The notes under the pieces were generated by a model, which ran no database searches, was not told where the DNA came from, and saw only the letters and a program-made list of their open reading frames with translations. DNA of 64,000 nt from Robertmurraya massiliosenegalensis JC6 (GTDB taxonomy: Bacteria; Bacillota; Bacilli; Bacillales; Cytobacillaceae), in NCBI RefSeq assembly GCF_000311725.1, contig NZ_HE978513.1:157826-221825 (forward strand), in the 5' to 3' direction. Positions within the stretch are counted from its first letter, which is position 1. Every line of letters starts with the position of its first letter. Shown here one piece after another: positions 36,087-45,477 of this stretch. Both the position numbers and the translations under genes were made by a program.

Positions 36087-36707
36087 TTAATCGCTCCCCC
36101 CTTCTACGACGATTTCTATTTGTTCTTTTTCAACATCCCATTTTTGAGAAAGAAGAGATGCAATCGCTTGACTAGCTTTTGTTGGTTCCTTTGCTGGAAG
36201 AGGTTCACTTGCATTGATCTCTACTTTTTTCACGACTTCAACTGCGTCTGTCTCGGTATTTGCTCTTTTGAGCTGAACAACAATAGACTGAATTTGTTCG
36301 AAAGAATCACTTTGACTATCTTCATCTACAGCCATTTCGATATTCGTAATCTCTAATCCGTACTGTTCCATCAACTCCTCCTCTACGTCCGATTGCAGTT
36401 GGACAGCCGTTTCTTCTAAAATATATGCATGGTGAGAGGCTTGTATTTCTTTTTTCTGCAATTCTATTAAATTTTCCATATTTTTTTCTTCATCGTTGGA
36501 CTGAATTGAAGGGATAGAAGCCAATGCTGCATCAAAATCAGAAGACAGAAGCTTAAATAAAGGCGACATGATAATTGTAATTAGTAGTAGACCTGCCACC
36601 ATCTTCGTATATTTTTGCAAGCTTGTATTAGGGAGCAAAAGATCTATTACTGTTGCGATGAGCACAAATAGAATAATATTCGTAATCCATTCAGTAATGA
36701 AAGCCAT
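36087..36707 (-). CDS. spoIIIAF: Stage III sporulation protein AF
   Basis: A 206-residue protein with two N-terminal membrane spans (about 8-25 and 35-54) and a soluble C-terminal ring-like domain. It ends two bases before spoIIIAG. SpoIIIAF is part of the channel complex needed for SigG activity. Confidence 0.92.
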   Translation of the reverse strand: MAFITEWITNIILFVLIATVIDLLLPNTSLQKYTKMVAGLLLITIIMSPLFKLLSSDFDAALASIPSIQSNDEEKNMENLIELQKKEIQASHHAYILEETAVQLQSDVEEELMEQYGLEITNIEMAVDEDSQSDSFEQIQSIVVQLKRANTETDAVEVVKKVEINASEPLPAKEPTKASQAIASLLSQKWDVEKEQIEIVVEGGSD

Positions 36708-36748
36708 AAGAAAGTGAACCCCCTAAGCCACTTTTTTTGCCAAAAATG

Positions 36749-37945
36749 TTACCGGACCATCATCGTCAAGTTTCCTGCTGCAATAATCACCGTTAAACTA
36801 AGGAAAAACATTAACGACACAATTGCCAACGCTGCAAAAACATAGATAATGCTTTTGCTAATAATGTCTAAACACTTAATTACGGGGCCTCCCCCAAGTG
36901 GTTGCAGAATCGCTGCTGCAAATTTATAGATGAAGGAAATCATTAATATTTTAATAGCTGGGAACGCAACAATTAATAAAAGAATAGCGACGCCAGCAAT
37001 ACCGACTGTATTTTTTAATAGCACAGAGGCACTAATTACCGTATCTGTTGCATCGGTAAACATTCTGCCAATCACAGGAATGAAGTTCCCTGTGATAAAC
37101 TTTGCGGTTCGAATGGTGACTCCATCAGTAATCGCCGTAGATGCTCCTTGAACGGAAATCACTCCTAGAAATACCGTTAAAAAGAGTCCGAGTAGGCCGA
37201 TACTCCAATTTCGAAGTAAGTTTCCAAGCTGGGTTACCTTATAATGATCCGTCAACGTACTGACAATATTGAGCAATGCGGATAAGAAGAGAAAAGGTAA
37301 GACGATAAACTGTATAAAGGTACCACTAATATTCATAAGAAATAATATCACTGGATGAAAAAAAGCGGCTGAGATGACTCCCCCTGAACTTGCAATAAGA
37401 GCGAGAAGAAGGGGAATTAGTGCAAGTATGAAAGATGTCATCGACTGAATGGCGTTTGTCGTATATTCAATGGCAACATGGAAGCTATTTAAGGCAATAA
37501 TTACTAACACCATGAAGACGATGGAATAGGCGACTTTACTGATCGTACTTTGTTCAAATGCATTTTGAAGAGATTGTAAAAACATCGAAAAAATCGTCAG
37601 CATGATCAATGTTCCGAGCAACTTTCCGTTAACGAGAAATTCATGAAACATATATTTCACAAAGCCTGAAAACCATTCTTTGAGCGAGAATTTTTTCTCT
37701 CCTTTTAGAAAATCGTATAAACTTCCCTTTTGACTTTCAGGAAGAAACCCGCCATATTCATTCAATATATCTTCCCAATATTTCTTCAATTCATCTAAAT
37801 TTAAAGCTTCTAGTTGTGCATCAACGAGTGCTTGTGGATCCAATACCTCACGTTCTTCTTCCTCTGCGTGAGCTTGTCCACTAAATAAAAATAAAAAAAG
37901 GATGCTACCTATCATCATCGAAAAAAGCCATGAACAATGCTTCAT
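36749..37945 (-). CDS. spoIIIAE: Stage III sporulation protein AE
   Basis: A 398-residue membrane protein with a signal-like N-terminus (cleavage near GQAHA) and about seven further hydrophobic spans in the last 280 residues. It resembles a permease core of the SpoIIIA-SpoIIQ apparatus. The ATG at 37945, behind GAAGGTGA, gives nearly the B. subtilis length of 399. The frame opens nine codons earlier. Confidence 0.94.
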   Translation of the reverse strand: MKHCSWLFSMMIGSILFLFLFSGQAHAEEEEREVLDPQALVDAQLEALNLDELKKYWEDILNEYGGFLPESQKGSLYDFLKGEKKFSLKEWFSGFVKYMFHEFLVNGKLLGTLIMLTIFSMFLQSLQNAFEQSTISKVAYSIVFMVLVIIALNSFHVAIEYTTNAIQSMTSFILALIPLLLALIASSGGVISAAFFHPVILFLMNISGTFIQFIVLPFLFLSALLNIVSTLTDHYKVTQLGNLLRNWSIGLLGLFLTVFLGVISVQGASTAITDGVTIRTAKFITGNFIPVIGRMFTDATDTVISASVLLKNTVGIAGVAILLLIVAFPAIKILMISFIYKFAAAILQPLGGGPVIKCLDIISKSIIYVFAALAIVSLMFFLSLTVIIAAGNLTMMVR

Positions 37946-38011
37946 TATTTTCACCTTCTCATTCAAAAGCATTAGTGAGACTTGCGCTACGTATAGGAGT
38001 AAGTAAGTTTT

Positions 38012-38401
38012 TTAGCTTGGGATCAATTTAATAATGGTTTCAATTAAAACGGACAAGATCGGAATAGCCATAGCAAGGATTAATATCTTTCCTGCGAGTT
38101 CAATTTTCGAAGCAATAGCTCCTTGTCCAGCATCCTTTGTAATTTGAGCTGCGAATTCAGCGATGTAGGCAATGCCGATGATTTTCAAGATGGTTTCCAC
38201 ATAGACGATATTTACTTTTGCATTGACAGCAATGACTTCAAGCATATGAATAACAGCGTAAATTTGATCGATTAAAAACAAAAAGATCGAGCATCCCACA
38301 AAAACGATGAGTAAAAATGCAAAATTGGGCTTCTGTTCCTTGACGATTAGTGCTAAAAAAGTGGATACAAGTGCGATTCCTACAATTTGGATAATTTCAA
38401 T
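38012..38401 (-). CDS. spoIIIAD: Stage III sporulation protein AD, apparent ATT start
   Basis: A 129-residue four-helix membrane protein. Conserved regions are IEIIQIVGIALVSTFLALIV, KEQKPNFAFLL and ETILKIIGIAYIAEFAAQI. Homology runs back to codon 38401-38399, which is ATT. No ATG, GTG or TTG occurs in frame between it and the GTG at 38299, which would delete the first membrane helix. AAAGGGAGG stands 8 bases before the ATT. I therefore call ATT the start. It follows spoIIIAC by 15 bases. Confidence 0.85.
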   Translation of the reverse strand: MEIIQIVGIALVSTFLALIVKEQKPNFAFLLIVFVGCSIFLFLIDQIYAVIHMLEVIAVNAKVNIVYVETILKIIGIAYIAEFAAQITKDAGQGAIASKIELAGKILILAMAIPILSVLIETIIKLIPS

Positions 38402-38416
38402 CTTTGAGCCCTCCCT

Positions 38417-38623
38417 TTACCCTTGAAAGAGGAACACCGATTTAATTTTTTGAAATAAATCATCTACGATCGATGCCACCATAAATAAAATGTAAATAAA
38501 TCCGAACAGAGTGACCCACTGGGCATATTCCTTTTTTCCGACTTGATCAAGAATGGTGTGCAGGAAAGCGACAACGATTCCTACTCCAGCTATTTTAAAG
38601 ATGATATCGACCTCTAAACCCAT
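38417..38623 (-). CDS. spoIIIAC: Stage III sporulation protein AC
   Basis: A 68-residue protein of two membrane helices (IIFKIAGVGIVVAFLHTIL and WVTLFGFIYILFMVASIV), equal to the usual SpoIIIAC length. The gap of about 121 bases from spoIIIAB is unusual for this operon and shows nothing certain. Confidence 0.93.
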   Translation of the reverse strand: MGLEVDIIFKIAGVGIVVAFLHTILDQVGKKEYAQWVTLFGFIYILFMVASIVDDLFQKIKSVFLFQG

Positions 38624-38744
38624 GTGTTTTCCTCCCTAAATGCTCAGGTAAATCGTTTCACAATGGATGTCACATTATGAGAACGACAATACGCAAATAT
38701 TTTAAATGCTCTAATGGTACATCACTCTGCGCTTTGAAACATGT

Positions 38745-39260
38745 TTAGATTAATAAGATTACAAGTAATAAACCGGATAAAAAGCCGAGACTTTTGACCA
38801 TTTTTTCGTATTTTGCTTGTCTATCATAGGCATCTAGCTCTTCTCTTTCTAAGTGAGTTAATGTGAGCTGTATTTGCTTTTGTTGGGAAGCCCGGTCATG
38901 CCTGCCTAATGTTTCACCAAATTGCTTCATAATTTCAAATTCCCCTTGTTTAAGGGCGGTCAGCTTCCAAATCTCTTTTAAGCTTTCTTCCCATGCATCT
39001 CTAACGGTTGTTTCGGTATTGGTAAGTTTTTTAGCAAATGTTTCAAAAAAAAAGGATAATGGTTTATTTAGCTGGGCAGCAATTCTTCTTGATGCCTCAT
39101 GTAGTGGAGTATGTCCATACATAATTTCTGCTTCTAATGATTGCAGGGCAGATTTAAGCAACCGAAGCTGCTTTGGTCTTTCATTTAAATGACGTGATGC
39201 TTCAAAGCCCGTCCAAGTTGTTGCAACGATAATGACGATGGCTCCTATCAATTTCATCAT
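38745..39260 (-). CDS. spoIIIAB: Stage III sporulation protein AB
   Basis: A 171-residue protein with hydrophobic segments at both ends (about 2-14 and 155-171) and a helical middle (LRLLKSALQSLEAEIMYGHTPL-like). It resembles GspF-type platform proteins in arrangement. The start abuts the spoIIIAA stop. Confidence 0.92.
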   Translation of the reverse strand: MMKLIGAIVIIVATTWTGFEASRHLNERPKQLRLLKSALQSLEAEIMYGHTPLHEASRRIAAQLNKPLSFFFETFAKKLTNTETTVRDAWEESLKEIWKLTALKQGEFEIMKQFGETLGRHDRASQQKQIQLTLTHLEREELDAYDRQAKYEKMVKSLGFLSGLLLVILLI

Positions 39261-40178
39261 TTAGGTCACTCTCACTTTTTCAACAATGTCTGAACCGTTT
39301 CCATTCTTGATGGAAGAAATTGTTCCAGGTCCTTTAAGACGACTTAATTCAATAAATCGCTGAAAGATCCCCATTTCAATTAGCGGCTTCAGCGTCGGAC
39401 GATTTTTCACTTCTTCAAGCGAGGCCCCGTGAGTTGTTGTGAAAAGCTTAATCCCTGCGTGAATCGCCTCTATGATTGCTTCACAATCCTCTTTTCTGCC
39501 AATTTCATCGACAATCAGGACGTCTGGGCTCATCGAACGGATCATCATCATCATCCCTTCAGCCTTTGGACAGGCATCTAATACATCAATACGCGGTCCA
39601 AAGCTTAATTGTGGAATTCCCTTTACACTCCCTGTAATTTCAGAACGTTCATCGACTACACCTACTTTTAAAGGAGGATACGTACGATTTCCACCAGAAA
39701 TAATGCGAGCAAAATCACGGAGAAGTGTCGTCTTTCCCGTTTGCGGTGGTCCGATGATCATCGTATGTTGCCAGCCATTGTCATATATATATGAGGCTAG
39801 TCCATCCGCTATCCCAATTTTTTCTCTCGCAATGCGGATATTAAAAGAAGAAATGTCTCGAATGGCTTTTACTGAATCCTGCTCTAAGATGACCTTCCCA
39901 GCTAAGCCAATTCGATGTCCACCAGCTATTGTCACATAGCCTCTTTTTAATTCTTCTTCCATCGTATAAATGGAAAAATGGCTAATTTTATTTAAAAGAT
40001 GAATCGCGTCTTCTGCCTTGACAACGTAAGGTAGAAAATGTGGACTTCCTTTCACCGCAATTTCAATTGGTCTGTTAATACGAATTCTAATCTCTTCCAT
40101 TTCGCTTACTTGATAAGGAGGAAGGAGTTCGATTTGTTGGGCAATATTAACTGGGAGCATTTTTAAGACTTGTTCCAA
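39261..40178 (-). CDS. spoIIIAA: Stage III sporulation protein AA (ATPase)
   Basis: A 305-residue secretion-type ATPase. Walker A is IIGPPQTGKTTLLRD, Walker B is PDVLIVDEIGR, and the N-terminal EEIRIRINRPIEI is conserved. It is expected to power the channel complex. I chose the TTG at 40178, behind AGGAGG with 7-base spacing, which gives close to the B. subtilis 307 residues. The longest frame to 40364 runs through the leader and promoter. Confidence 0.93.
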   Translation of the reverse strand: MEQVLKMLPVNIAQQIELLPPYQVSEMEEIRIRINRPIEIAVKGSPHFLPYVVKAEDAIHLLNKISHFSIYTMEEELKRGYVTIAGGHRIGLAGKVILEQDSVKAIRDISSFNIRIAREKIGIADGLASYIYDNGWQHTMIIGPPQTGKTTLLRDFARIISGGNRTYPPLKVGVVDERSEITGSVKGIPQLSFGPRIDVLDACPKAEGMMMMIRSMSPDVLIVDEIGRKEDCEAIIEAIHAGIKLFTTTHGASLEEVKNRPTLKPLIEMGIFQRFIELSRLKGPGTISSIKNGNGSDIVEKVRVT

Positions 40179-40317
40179 AGGAATTCCTCCTAATTGATTT
40201 TGGCTTGTACGCTGTTTTTGCATATATATGCGAAACCCCATGTCTTTTCTGACACCGCAATAGATGAAAATCCATTTTCGTATAAAAAGAGCCTTTTTGT
40301 AAGATAAACCTATTAAA

Positions 40318-40346
40318 AATGTATGCCTGCTTGGACACTTTATGAC
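40318..40346 (-). promoter_or_regulatory. SigE-type promoter of the spoIIIA operon
   Basis: On the minus strand GTCATAAA (40339-40346) and CATACATT (40318-40325) are 13 bases apart, a good match to the SigE consensus. A leader of about 130 bases would follow. The operon is known to be SigE dependent in B. subtilis. Confidence 0.7.
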
Positions 40347-40449
40347 TATGTTCGAAATAATCACTTTTTTAAGAGAAAATATTTTTACGAATGGAACATA
40401 AGATGTAACATTAATAAAAAGAGAGACTAAAGTGGGGTGGAGGGAGAAG

Positions 40450-41118
40450 ATGTATTACCAACAACGATATTACCCAGGGTCACAAAGAAAGGTGCACGAA
40501 AATGAAATCACGGTCATTGGGGAAGGGAGTGTTACGCTTCAACCAGATAGAGCAAGTATAAAATTAGGAGTTGAAATCGAAGATAAACAACTAAGGAAGG
40601 CTCAATCAGAGAATGCTGAAAAAATCTCAGCGATTATCAATGCCTTACACGAGATCGGAATATCGGCAGAACATATTCAAACAGACCATTTTACGATTTT
40701 TCCGATGTATGATTATGTCGATGGAAAGCAAGTTTTTAGAGGGTATCGAGTCGAGCATTTGCTACAGATCATCATAAGTGATATTGGAAATGTCGGACTT
40801 GTCGTGGATACAGCTGTGGAGTATGGAGCAAATCGAGTCTCAAATATTTCGTTTCAAATCTCGAATCCTTCGGAAGTGTACCAAATTGCATTAAGAAAGG
40901 CAGTTGAGGATGCCATCGAAAAGGCCAAAACGATCGCCAATACGTTGAATATAAATATCGTTCCGACACCCAAAAAAATCACAGAAGAAAAAACAGCAGT
41001 AAGAACACCGGCTCCCTTGTATGAAGTGCAGATGGTCAAAGCAGCATCCACAGAAATCGAACCTGGCACACAAGATATCAGAGCGGTCGTAAGTGCGATA
41101 TTTACTTCCGTTTCATAA
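40450..41118 (+). CDS. SIMPL-domain (DUF541) protein
   Basis: A 222-residue protein with the SIMPL/DUF541 domain over residues about 20-220: ENEITVIGEGSVTLQPDRA, then VEIEDKQLRKAQSENAEKISAII and a C-terminal IRAVVSAIFTSV. There is no signal peptide. The ATG at 40450 follows GGAGGGAGA. Biochemical function is unknown; relatives are linked to oxidative stress or channel-like assemblies. It is convergent with efp. Confidence 0.85.
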   Translation: MYYQQRYYPGSQRKVHENEITVIGEGSVTLQPDRASIKLGVEIEDKQLRKAQSENAEKISAIINALHEIGISAEHIQTDHFTIFPMYDYVDGKQVFRGYRVEHLLQIIISDIGNVGLVVDTAVEYGANRVSNISFQISNPSEVYQIALRKAVEDAIEKAKTIANTLNINIVPTPKKITEEKTAVRTPAPLYEVQMVKAASTEIEPGTQDIRAVVSAIFTSVS

Positions 41119-41164
41119 CGAAAAGTTGCCTGAATTCAATCAAAATACGTACAAATTTAAGAAT

Positions 41165-41187
41165 GCAAAAAACCACAATCTATGCAA
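41165..41187 (-). repeat. MITE left-end fragment (inverted)
   Basis: On the minus strand GCATAGATTGTGGTTTTTTG matches the left end of copy 1 after its first ten bases. No right end or duplication is visible, so it is a relic or a chance match. Confidence 0.4.
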
Positions 41188-41195
41188 AAAAAAAC

Positions 41196-41233
41196 AAAAA
41201 CCCCCAGTGGACAATTCCACTAGGGTTTTTTGA
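41196..41233 (-). terminator. Bidirectional terminator between efp and the SIMPL gene
   Basis: AACCCCCAGTGG pairs with CCACTAGGGTTT (one mismatch). T-runs lie on both sides, so it can end both convergent transcripts. Confidence 0.85.
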
Positions 41234-41241
41234 AGTTTATA

Positions 41242-41799
41242 TTATGCACGTGAAACATAAGACCCTTCAGAAGTATTAATGATTAAGCGGTCGCCTTCAT
41301 TGACAAAGAATGGCACTTGAACGATTAACCCTGTTTCAAGTGTAGCTGGTTTCGTCCCACCTGAAGCTGTATCGCCCTTAATTCCAGGCTCTGTTTCCGT
41401 TACTTCTAATACAACCGTATTTGGCAGCTCAATTCCAAGTGTCTCTCCATGGAACATCATGATATGAACTTCCATATTTTCCTTCAAAAATTTCAATTCA
41501 TATTCAATCGCTGTTGCTGGTAATTCAATTTGATCATACGATTCATTATCCATAAATACATGCTGATCACCATTTGCATATAAATACTGCATTTTGCGGT
41601 TATCAATTTGTGCTTTTGCTACTTTTTCACCAGCGCGGAATGTTTTTTCTTGTACCGCACCAGTACGTAAATTACGTAGCTTAGAGCGTACGAATGCAGC
41701 TCCTTTTCCTGGCTTTACGTGTTGGAAGTCCATGACACGCCATAGGCCTCCATCTACTTCAATCGTTAAGCCTGTACGGAAATCGTTAACAGAAATCAT
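41242..41799 (-). CDS. efp: Translation elongation factor P
   Basis: A 185-residue EF-P with a KOW-like N-terminal domain, the exposed loop [12 protein letters not shown] whose lysine is the modified residue in many species, and two OB domains ending in [17 protein letters not shown]. It relieves ribosome stalling at polyproline. Confidence 0.97.
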   Translation of the reverse strand: MISVNDFRTGLTIEVDGGLWRVMDFQHVKPGKGAAFVRSKLRNLRTGAVQEKTFRAGEKVAKAQIDNRKMQYLYANGDQHVFMDNESYDQIELPATAIEYELKFLKENMEVHIMMFHGETLGIELPNTVVLEVTETEPGIKGDTASGGTKPATLETGLIVQVPFFVNEGDRLIINTSEGSYVSRA

Positions 41800-41889
41800 C
41801 TAAAAATCCTCCCAAAGGTAATGTAATAAAATATAAATTGGAAGCACGGATTCATTTTCCAAAACATCATAAAAACTGACTACATAATT

Positions 41890-42951
41890 CTATAATATAA
41901 TGAGTTCTTTTGTTGAATGAGTCAATGACTCATTTCCCTTTTCAGTGATCACTGTATCATCTTCAATGCGAACTCCGCCAAGTCCCGGTATGTATATTCC
42001 TGGCTCAACGGTTACAACCATTCCTGGTTCCAATTTGAGATCAGATTTGAAGGAAAGAGCAGGTCCTTCATGAACCTCAAGACCAATACCATGTCCTGTT
42101 GAATGTCCAAAATATGCTCCGTAGCCTTTGGAAGAAATATAATCTCTCGTTAAGGCATCAGCTTCTTTTCCGGTCATTCCTGGTTTAATTCCATCCATTC
42201 CCATTTGCTGGGCATCGAACACGACTTGGTAAATTTCCTTCAGTTTTGCATCCGGTTCACCTACAGCTAAAGTTCTTGTAATATCAGAAACATAGCCTTT
42301 ATAATATGCTCCAAAATCTAAGGTAACGAAATCGCCCTTTTCTATGATTTTATCTGATGCCACTCCATGCGGAAGTGCTGAACGTTGCCCTGAAGCCACG
42401 ATAATGTCAAAGGAAGAAGAGGTGGCACCCGCTTTTCTCATAAAGAACTCTAATTCATTCGAAACATCTAACTCCGATATGCCTGCTCGAATGAATTCTA
42501 ATATATGTTTATATGCAGCATCAGCTATTTCTGCTGCTTCCTTTAATATCTTAATCTCTGCTTCAGTCTTAATCAAGCGAATTTTTTCAATTGCACCTGA
42601 TACGGGGACAAGTTCCGCACCTACAACTTCTTCATAGTTTTTAAAGCTTGCATATGTAAGATGTTCTTGCTCAAAGCCAAGTCGCTTAATGCCAAGAGTT
42701 TTCACTTGTTGTGCAACCTCTTCCGGAATCGGACCAGTATGCTTAACAATATCGAATCCTTTACATTGTTTTGCAGCTTGCTCTACATAGCGAAAGTCAG
42801 TAATAAACTTTGCCTCACTTTTACTAATTAACACGACACCGCTTGTACCTGTAAAATTAGAAGTATAACGTCGATTGTAGGCGCTTGTTATGAGTAAGCC
42901 ATCAATGCCAAGCTTTTCAAAACTTGCTCTTACTTTTTGTAATTTATCCAC
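41890..42951 (-). CDS. yqhT: Xaa-Pro aminopeptidase
   Basis: A 353-residue M24B peptidase. A creatinase-like N-terminal domain (about 1-130) precedes the pita-bread domain with metal ligands in LDFGAYYKGYVSDITRT, GHSTGHGIGLEVHE, VTVEPGIYI and GVRIEDD. It removes N-terminal residues next to proline. The start is the GTG at 42951 behind GGGGAG and matches the YqhT length. In B. subtilis aroQ lies just upstream, but it is not here. Confidence 0.94.
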   Translation of the reverse strand: MDKLQKVRASFEKLGIDGLLITSAYNRRYTSNFTGTSGVVLISKSEAKFITDFRYVEQAAKQCKGFDIVKHTGPIPEEVAQQVKTLGIKRLGFEQEHLTYASFKNYEEVVGAELVPVSGAIEKIRLIKTEAEIKILKEAAEIADAAYKHILEFIRAGISELDVSNELEFFMRKAGATSSSFDIIVASGQRSALPHGVASDKIIEKGDFVTLDFGAYYKGYVSDITRTLAVGEPDAKLKEIYQVVFDAQQMGMDGIKPGMTGKEADALTRDYISSKGYGAYFGHSTGHGIGLEVHEGPALSFKSDLKLEPGMVVTVEPGIYIPGLGGVRIEDDTVITEKGNESLTHSTKELIIL

Positions 42952-43099
42952 TTTGCACTCTCCCCTTTTACTTCCCACTATGTAAGAATAGTGAAAAAAT
43001 ACTTAACAACCATATTCTATCATATTGTTTTTTCCAGTAACATGCTAACCGCTTTTTTAAAAGAGAGAGTCTTGGCAGAACGTGCTGAAGATGTCCTCT

Positions 43100-43615
43100 T
43101 TAGGACGGGACTTCTTCAGCTTCCTGTCTTTTACGTAATTGAAGTTCATCAAATTCATACGATATGGAATAACCTATAAATATACCGTAAAGGACATAGA
43201 CGCAGACAGATGTAATGATCGTATTTCTGTTAAGCTCTCCAATTGGCTCAATTCCTGGAAAAATTGGATTTAACACGAAGAAAACGAGTAGAAACAGTGC
43301 TATGCCATAACCGATTCCAACAAAAATACTGGTCGCTTTTTTTAAGACTGCGTAATAAATTAATGCTACTCCTATCGAGATAATACCGATAAAGACAATG
43401 GAAATCACCGTTCCTAACCATTGTTTTTTCCATTCTCCTAAAGCCCACGGTTCTAGAATGACATTTGGATGGACATTGGTGAAATGAAATACATATAGTA
43501 AGTATCCAATGCTACTCCATAAAATTCCCCCTACCAAACCTGTTAAGACGACCATTGACATCATTGACATTGGTTCTTCTTTTTTGTTTTGTTCTAATTT
43601 CGGACTACCTTTCAT
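43100..43615 (-). CDS. yqhR: Conserved membrane protein YqhR
   Basis: A 171-residue protein with four predicted membrane segments (about 20-40, 68-88, 95-118 and 133-152) and short charged ends. It resembles YqhR, which occupies this position in B. subtilis. Function unknown. The ATG at 43615 follows GGAGGTGG. Confidence 0.85.
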   Translation of the reverse strand: MKGSPKLEQNKKEEPMSMMSMVVLTGLVGGILWSSIGYLLYVFHFTNVHPNVILEPWALGEWKKQWLGTVISIVFIGIISIGVALIYYAVLKKATSIFVGIGYGIALFLLVFFVLNPIFPGIEPIGELNRNTIITSVCVYVLYGIFIGYSISYEFDELQLRKRQEAEEVPS

Positions 43616-43719
43616 TCCATCCACCTCCATTTTTATTATGTCCTAGCAAAGGCTTTCCTTTACATTGAATTCTTTTTTAATCATTTATTAAGAAAAAGTA
43701 TTTGATTCTGGAGGTTTTA

Positions 43720-43747
43720 TTGATTTTCTAGTAGAATAAATTATAAT
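43720..43747 (+). promoter_or_regulatory. Candidate promoter in the yqhR-yqhP gap
   Basis: TTGATT and a perfect TATAAT separated by 16 bases, about 220 bases before yqhP. The rest of the gap (43631-43974) is A/T-rich with no other clear feature. Confidence 0.4.
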
Positions 43748-43974
43748 AAGTATTAATAACATCTATTTATTTCACAATTTTCAAAATAGCGCGCCAACTT
43801 TTTGTGGAGTGCATAGAATATGGATAAACCTTAAAATCGTTTTCTTTTTGAGCGTGATGGTTAACTTGAATACGTCCAATGTTTTGACGTTCACAAAATT
43901 ATTCATAGAAATTTATGTTGAATGGTTTAAAATTAGAAATTTATGCTAATTATGCTTGTAGGGAGGTGGCTTTC

Positions 43975-44355
43975 TTGAAAAATCGGGCTTCTTTTTATTT
44001 TGTAGCAGGTCTAATTGTACTTGCAATCATTGGGATCGTTAGTCGTTTTATTGCTAGTCCTACATCATTTTTGACAAGTATTTTTGTTTTTCTAATCATT
44101 GGATTCGGTATTTTCTTTTTAGTTCGCCGCTTCTATGGTGCAAGCCCACAAAGACGTGAACGAAACGCTTTTAAAAAGGCTGCTAAACGGTCAAAGAAAC
44201 GATTACAACAAAAGGATACACGTAAGCCTTCTTCTAAAACCATTTCTGGTAATGTAAGTAGTATTAAACGAGCAGCAAATAAACCAAAATCGACAACTCA
44301 TTTAACCGTAATTGAGGGAAGAAAAGGGAAAAAGAAAAAACGAGCCTCCTATTAG
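43975..44355 (+). CDS. yqhP: Conserved membrane protein YqhP
   Basis: A 126-residue protein with two membrane spans (about 6-25 and 31-50) and a very basic, Lys/Arg/Ser-rich cytoplasmic tail (RRERNAFKKAAKRSKKRLQQ). This is the pattern of the YqhP/SA1362 family. The start is a TTG at 43975 with a strong GGGAGGTGG site. Function unknown. Confidence 0.8.
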   Translation: MKNRASFYFVAGLIVLAIIGIVSRFIASPTSFLTSIFVFLIIGFGIFFLVRRFYGASPQRRERNAFKKAAKRSKKRLQQKDTRKPSSKTISGNVSSIKRAANKPKSTTHLTVIEGRKGKKKKRASY

Positions 44356-44370
44356 AAGGTTCGTTTTTTA
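44338..44370 (+). terminator. Bidirectional terminator between yqhP and yqhO
   Basis: AAACGAGCCTcc pairs with AGGTTCGTTT, with A and T runs on both sides. It overlaps both stops. Confidence 0.75.
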
Positions 44371-45252
44371 ATACGACCAGTTTTTGAGAAATTTATTGGT
44401 GCGATTGTAACCGAGTTCGAACAGTAATTTCTTCCTTTCTGGACTTAAGTTAAAATCTGTCGTTAACACTCCTTCCGTTGGAATGAAAATAATGTTTTTC
44501 TCATGCTTACGGGAAATGTAACGAGAATCATGAGCATCCTTCATCGTCTCAAACAATGCTTCAAATAAATGAATGGCATTATTAATTTCGTTTTTTGGCA
44601 GTTCATTCAGATGATGACTCAATTTTATCCCCAATACAGGACGTACCTTTTTCACATTCTCCTTATCAAATAGCCACATCGGAAAATTGCTTAATACCCC
44701 ACCGTCGACAATAATACTTGCAGAAAAGTTATTCTTAAGCTTTACTGGTTCGAAAAAATAAGGGAGACTACAACTCATCCGAATCGCTTTCGCTACTGAA
44801 AACGCGTTTGGATTAAGTCCGTATTTATGTAAGTCATCAGGAAGAATCATTATGCGTCCATTTGTTAAATCAGAAGCAATCACTCTCAAGGCTTGAGGTG
44901 GTAAATCTGCAAACGTTCGAATTCCTCGTGCAGCTAACTTCATTTCTAGCCATTCCTCTAATTTATTCCCTTTATAAAGTCCCATCCTCCAATATAACAA
45001 TAACCATTTTGCAACCTTCGTCGGGATAAATGTGTTTCTCTGATCTAAAAAATCTGCTAAATCTAACTCGTCTATTAGCTGATAAACCTCTTTACTCGTG
45101 TACTTCGCTGCGATTAAAGCAGCGACAATAGAGCCCGCACTTGTCCCAGCAACCCGTTTAAACTGTAGCCCTCTCTCTTCAATGGCCTGGTAGGCACCAA
45201 TTAAGGCAAAACCTTTAATCCCTCCACCGGAAAAAACTCCATCTATATACAT
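44368..45252 (-). CDS. yqhO: Patatin-like phospholipase YqhO
   Basis: A 294-residue patatin-fold hydrolase. The oxyanion motif is FSGGGIKGFALIG, the nucleophile elbow is AGTSAGSIVAAL, and the dyad Asp is in VDGGVLSNFPMW. The ATG at 45252 follows AGGAGTG. Substrate unknown; relatives hydrolyse membrane lipids. In B. subtilis mntR follows this gene, but here nrdJ takes that place. Confidence 0.9.
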   Translation of the reverse strand: MYIDGVFSGGGIKGFALIGAYQAIEERGLQFKRVAGTSAGSIVAALIAAKYTSKEVYQLIDELDLADFLDQRNTFIPTKVAKWLLLYWRMGLYKGNKLEEWLEMKLAARGIRTFADLPPQALRVIASDLTNGRIMILPDDLHKYGLNPNAFSVAKAIRMSCSLPYFFEPVKLKNNFSASIIVDGGVLSNFPMWLFDKENVKKVRPVLGIKLSHHLNELPKNEINNAIHLFEALFETMKDAHDSRYISRKHEKNIIFIPTEGVLTTDFNLSPERKKLLFELGYNRTNKFLKNWSY

Positions 45253-45439
45253 AAAGGTCACTCCTTAGATGTTTTTCACTTCTTCGTTGTAGGCCATGTA
45301 GGAGTTCGACGTATTGTCTTGGGCGATTAGTTAAAGTTGCTACGCTTTTTAAAGCGAACGAGACGACTATCGACATCTTTTTAGAAATACGCTTTTTACA
45401 TAAATAATCAGGAGCATATAAAAATAGTACAGTGGACAT

Positions 45440-45469
45440 GAAAAAAGAGGATGGATTTCTCCACCCTCT
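45440..45469 (-). terminator. Terminator after nrdJ
   Basis: AGAGGGTGG pairs with CCATCCTCT (one G-T pair), followed on the minus strand by TTTTTT. It lies 8 bases after the nrdJ stop. The remaining 45253-45439 shows no gene. Confidence 0.88.
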
Positions 45470-45477
45470 GTAAGGAA

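Noticed and set aside
39472..39939. 155-codon plus-strand frame inside spoIIIAA
   Set aside because: Antisense shadow of the conserved ATPase domain.
40256..40310. Possible MITE remnant (TTTTCGTATA next to AAAAGAGCC) in the spoIIIA leader
   Set aside because: Only short ends match, with no duplication. The ATGAAAAT/ATTTTCGTAT self-pairing there may explain it.
43081..43118. Hairpin GCTGAAGA...TCTTCAGC overlapping the yqhR stop as a terminator
   Set aside because: The stem is good, but there is no T-run on the minus strand and it lies partly in the coding sequence.
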